The notes beneath the pieces are model-generated. The model did no database searches and was not told where the DNA came from. It was given only the letters and a program-made list of their open reading frames with translations. From contig CAYJFU010000072.1 of the NCBI GenBank assembly GCA_964369445.1, positions 1-8,963 of the forward strand: DNA of 8,963 nt, in the 5' to 3' direction. This document shows, in pieces, positions 6,793 to 8,963 of the stretch (position 1 is the stretch's first letter; each line of letters starts with the position of its first letter). The position numbers were made by a program, and so were the translations under genes. Source of the stretch: CAYJBH01 sp964369445 (GTDB lineage: Bacteria > Bacillota > Clostridia > Oscillospirales > Ruminococcaceae).

Positions 6793-6821
6793 TACACCCC
6801 CCACCGATGGTGGGGGGTGTA
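6793..6821. terminator. GC-rich hairpin between convergent genes, probable terminator
   Basis: A perfect 13-bp stem (TACACCCCCCACC with GGTGGGGGGTGTA) closes a 3-nt GAT loop, starting 12 bp after the chemoreceptor stop. The plus-strand T tract is poor (ATACTTTAAT). On the minus strand six Ts follow after a 6-nt spacer (complement of 6786-6781). It may therefore work in both directions, also ending the PASTA transcript. Confidence 0.75.
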
Positions 6822-6830
6822 TACTTTAAT

Positions 6831-7232
6831 ATGAAAAGAGTAGCAAATACCTCATATCATCCATTCAAACGCAAAATTCAGTGACATGCATGGCGAATTC
6901 TGTATTTTACAAATGGCCTTACATTGTAGCAATGGTTGCTGGCTGCTCATTCTTCGCAGAGCCGCTGTGCATGGCTTGCGCGTTGTTGGTTTACTACACA
7001 AAACAGACTTAAGCGCAATTTGTGTGGGAGGGGACTGAGAACCCAACGGAGGTTGAGTGTCACCGGTGACGGAAAAAGCAAACCGGAGGAGGCTGACTTT
7101 TCCGTCAAATTAAAGAGCTGCTTTTTCGTCAAACGCAATACGACAGTAATGCTTAAACCTCTGCCTAGTTAAACAAAATCTCACCTAAGCCGACTTTGTA
7201 CAAATTTTGATGTAATGCGACAATAAATGCAA
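6831..7232. other. Intergenic region without a convincing gene; contains a structured block
   Basis: About 400 bp between the chemoreceptor terminator and the PASTA stop. Short ORFs exist in several frames on both strands, but none has a plausible ribosome site, recognisable domain or natural amino-acid composition (rich in Arg, Cys, Ser and Trp). The part from about 6930 to 7130 is more GC-rich than its flanks and carries the nested inverted repeats listed separately. It may be a decayed gene, a dispersed repeat or an untranslated RNA. Confidence 0.4.
7059..7130. repeat. Nested, mutually exclusive inverted repeats
   Basis: GTCACCGGTGAC (7059-7070) is a perfect 12-bp palindrome. Overlapping its end, GACGGAAAA (7068-7076) pairs perfectly with TTTTCCGTC (7098-7106), and the longer GACGGAAAAAGCA (7068-7080) pairs with TGCTTTTTCGTC (7119-7130) with one bulge. 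Both downstream arms compete for the same upstream arm, as in attenuator-like folds. Function and transcription are unknown. Confidence 0.55.
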
Positions 7233-8963
7233 TTACGATGTAGGAATCGACGAAGTTGTTGATGTCGAGCTTGTCGGCGTCGACGAGCTTGCAGGAGGCG
7301 TCTTTGCGCCAAGTGTTACAACTATCGTTGTGCCTACAGCCACGGTAGATCCGGCCGGCGCCGATTGCGCCACCGCTTTATCCTCTGTGCCGGCAAGGTA
7401 ATCACCGACAGCGTAGGTTATTGTAAACATTGTGGAATAGCCGTTTGCAACGATATCTGCCTGTGTCATGCCGGTAAAGTCCGGCACGTTGTGTGTGGTG
7501 ACCACCGGCACATATTTAAGCTCTACCGTCGCACCTGCGCGTACCTCGGTACCGGCGGCTATGTTTTGATACCAAACTTCACCCGGCAGTCGTCCCGGTG
7601 CGTTTTCCTCGGTAAACACAGGTACAATGCCAAGTTCGTTGCATATTTCAATTGCCTTTTCACGCGTCACAATGTCGCTGTATGGTGAACCTTCATCGGC
7701 AACCAAATCAGGTACATATATAATCTTACCCTCTGAAACTACAAAGCTGATTGTCTCGTCTATTTTAATAGTGAGGTGCACCTTGTCCTGTGACAGCACC
7801 GTTCCGTGTGCCGAGTCCGACTCGGTGTAGCGCGTGTTGATGGAAAGCGAACAACCCTGCTCATTCAGCGGCACAATCCATTCACGAATTGCCTCCTCAT
7901 GTGAGCCGATAAAGGACGGAATAACAAACCTGTCACCGAGTGAGTAGACAAGCTCGACATAGTCGCCGGTCTCGTAATGAGTGCCTGCTGCCATCGACTG
8001 CGATATAAGGTCGCCCTCTTCGGTGCCGAGTGCATATTTTTCTTCCACTATGGTTGTTATACCAAGTTGGCTTGCCTGCAATGCGCCCTCGTCTTGGTCG
8101 TAGCTGTAGAAATTGGGTACAAGTATCTCCTTGCCAAGCGAAACGGTCAGCGTTATAACATCGCCGGTATGCACCGTCTCTTCCGCTTTAATGCTCTGCT
8201 CCATTATCTGTCCTTTGGCGACATCGTCATCATAGACTTCATTTAGAAGTATTTCGAGGTCGTTGTCCTCGCCAAACTTTTCCGCCTCAGCAACCGACAT
8301 TGTGAGGAAATTCGGTACATCTACCGCTTCACCCTCGCCGGCGCCTTTGGAAAACAGCACGTAAAGCGGCGTATCACGACGCACCTCGTCGCCGAGCACC
8401 GTGTTGTCGTTGACGGTAAACTCTATGACTTCACCCAGTGGCACCGTCTGGCTCTCCTCAGTGGTGACGCGCACCTTTGTCATCTTGTTTTCTTCCGCCC
8501 ATGCCTCGACCTCGTCGATGCTCATGTTCATTATGTCGGGAAGTGGTATCATGACACTCTGGTCAGGACCGCCGGACACGACGACCTCAAAAAACTCGCC
8601 GCCAGATAACGCTTCACCCTCGACAGGGTTTTGCGATATAACGTTTCCTGCTGTTACCTCGTCGCTAAACTCGGTGTTTAACTTTAGCAACACCTCATTT
8701 TCATTGCCCCACAGCTCCACCTGTGACTGCGTCCAACCCACGACGTTCGGTACACTTGTACCGCGCCCGAGCAGTATCGCCACCACAATAATGATAATGA
8801 GTGCAATCGCACCGATTATTACGTAGTGCACTGGAAACTTTTTGTTACCACCCGCACCGGAAGTGCGCTTTGCAGGCGGTTTAAAGGTGCTCTTTTGCTC
8901 AAAACTCATGCCGTCGCCCGCCACAATTGTGTTGGCGGCGGGTTTTTGTTTTGGGGTGTACCG
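7233..8963 (-). CDS. PASTA-repeat membrane protein, probably the C-terminal part of a PrkC/PknB-type Ser/Thr kinase; N-terminus beyond the window edge
   Basis: The frame is open from the TAA (7235-7233) to the right edge, so the GTG at 8924 and ATG at 8909 are not necessarily starts, and neither has a good ribosome site. Numbering from codon 8924: a basic Pro/Lys-rich juxtamembrane stretch (about 9-30), one membrane helix (about 33-52), then about seven PASTA repeats at roughly 57-118, 127-194, 202-264, 268-331, 334-399, 403-473 and 479-538, each with the pattern VPN/VPD, a central helix, SQ-P-AG-x-V and a final VSLG-like strand. A Ser/Thr-rich tail (about 545-563) ends the protein. PASTA repeats sense peptidoglycan muropeptides or lipid II outside the cell, and in PrkC, PknB and Stk1 they follow an intracellular kinase and one helix, exactly the order seen here. 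A kinase-less PASTA protein remains possible until the sequence to the right is read. Seven repeats is high compared with three or four in well-studied kinases. Confidence 0.85.
   Translation of the reverse strand, partial: RYTPKQKPAANTIVAGDGMSFEQKSTFKPPAKRTSGAGGNKKFPVHYVIIGAIALIIIIVVAILLGRGTSVPNVVGWTQSQVELWGNENEVLLKLNTEFSDEVTAGNVISQNPVEGEALSGGEFFEVVVSGGPDQSVMIPLPDIMNMSIDEVEAWAEENKMTKVRVTTEESQTVPLGEVIEFTVNDNTVLGDEVRRDTPLYVLFSKGAGEGEAVDVPNFLTMSVAEAEKFGEDNDLEILLNEVYDDDVAKGQIMEQSIKAEETVHTGDVITLTVSLGKEILVPNFYSYDQDEGALQASQLGITTIVEEKYALGTEEGDLISQSMAAGTHYETGDYVELVYSLGDRFVIPSFIGSHEEAIREWIVPLNEQGCSLSINTRYTESDSAHGTVLSQDKVHLTIKIDETISFVVSEGKIIYVPDLVADEGSPYSDIVTREKAIEICNELGIVPVFTEENAPGRLPGEVWYQNIAAGTEVRAGATVELKYVPVVTTHNVPDFTGMTQADIVANGYSTMFTITYAVGDYLAGTEDKAVAQSAPAGSTVAVGTTIVVTLGAKTPPASSSTPTSSTSTTSSIPTS

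Noticed and set aside
6852..7172. Short ORFs on both strands in the gap between chemoreceptor and PASTA genes.
   Set aside because: They overlap one another in several frames, lack ribosome sites and domains, and have implausible compositions.
8917..8950. Hairpin CCCGCC...GGCGGG followed by TTTTTGTTTT on the plus strand, resembling a terminator.
   Set aside because: No plus-strand gene precedes it, and it lies inside the open PASTA reading frame, where Ala/Pro/Lys codons of a linker explain the GC and A/T runs.

Overview
The window looks like a draft, possibly metagenome-assembled, chromosomal contig from a Clostridia-type Firmicute. The basis is purine-rich Shine-Dalgarno sites (for example AAGGAGGG and GAGGTGA), GTG and TTG starts, a PrkC-like PASTA protein, and zinc-ribbon/FHA and zinc-ribbon/kinase proteins of a kind familiar from gut Clostridia. 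The order or genus cannot be fixed from sequence alone. A run of 10 Ns at 569-578 marks an assembly join.

Left half (1-4807, minus strand, read right to left): a compact five-gene Ser/Thr phospho-signalling operon. Its order is PP2C phosphatase (4807-4082), zinc-ribbon/FHA protein (3999-3436), membrane-spanning vWA-Ig-TM-FHA protein (3451-1730), zinc-ribbon Ser/Thr kinase with a C-terminal FHA domain (1730-335, broken by the N run), and a second PP2C phosphatase (341 to beyond the left edge). The last four genes overlap one another by 16, 1 and 7 nt, which implies translational coupling. The operon contains a writer (kinase), two erasers (PP2Cs) and three readers (FHA domains). One reader is joined through a membrane helix to an outward-facing vWA domain. 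The likely job is to turn an envelope or extracellular contact into phosphothreonine-dependent assembly in the cytoplasm; the input and output are unknown.

Centre (4814-5145): an AT-rich divergent control region. A minus-strand promoter candidate for the operon sits between two exact 12-bp direct repeats 83 bp apart. A strong sigma-A-type promoter (TTTACA, 17 bp, TATAAT) drives the plus-strand gene, and its -35 box is the exact centre of a perfect 10-bp-arm inverted repeat, a convincing operator candidate.

Centre right (5146-6780, plus): a methyl-accepting chemotaxis protein with a Cache-like sensor, followed by a 13-bp-stem GC-rich hairpin terminator. A region of about 400 bp without a convincing gene (6831-7232) contains a structured block with competing inverted repeats.

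Right edge (7233-8963, minus): one membrane helix plus about seven extracellular PASTA repeats. The reading frame has no stop up to the window edge, so this is best read as the C-terminal part of a PASTA Ser/Thr kinase (PrkC/PknB type) whose kinase domain lies outside the window. If so, two different Hanks-type kinases lie within about 9 kb.
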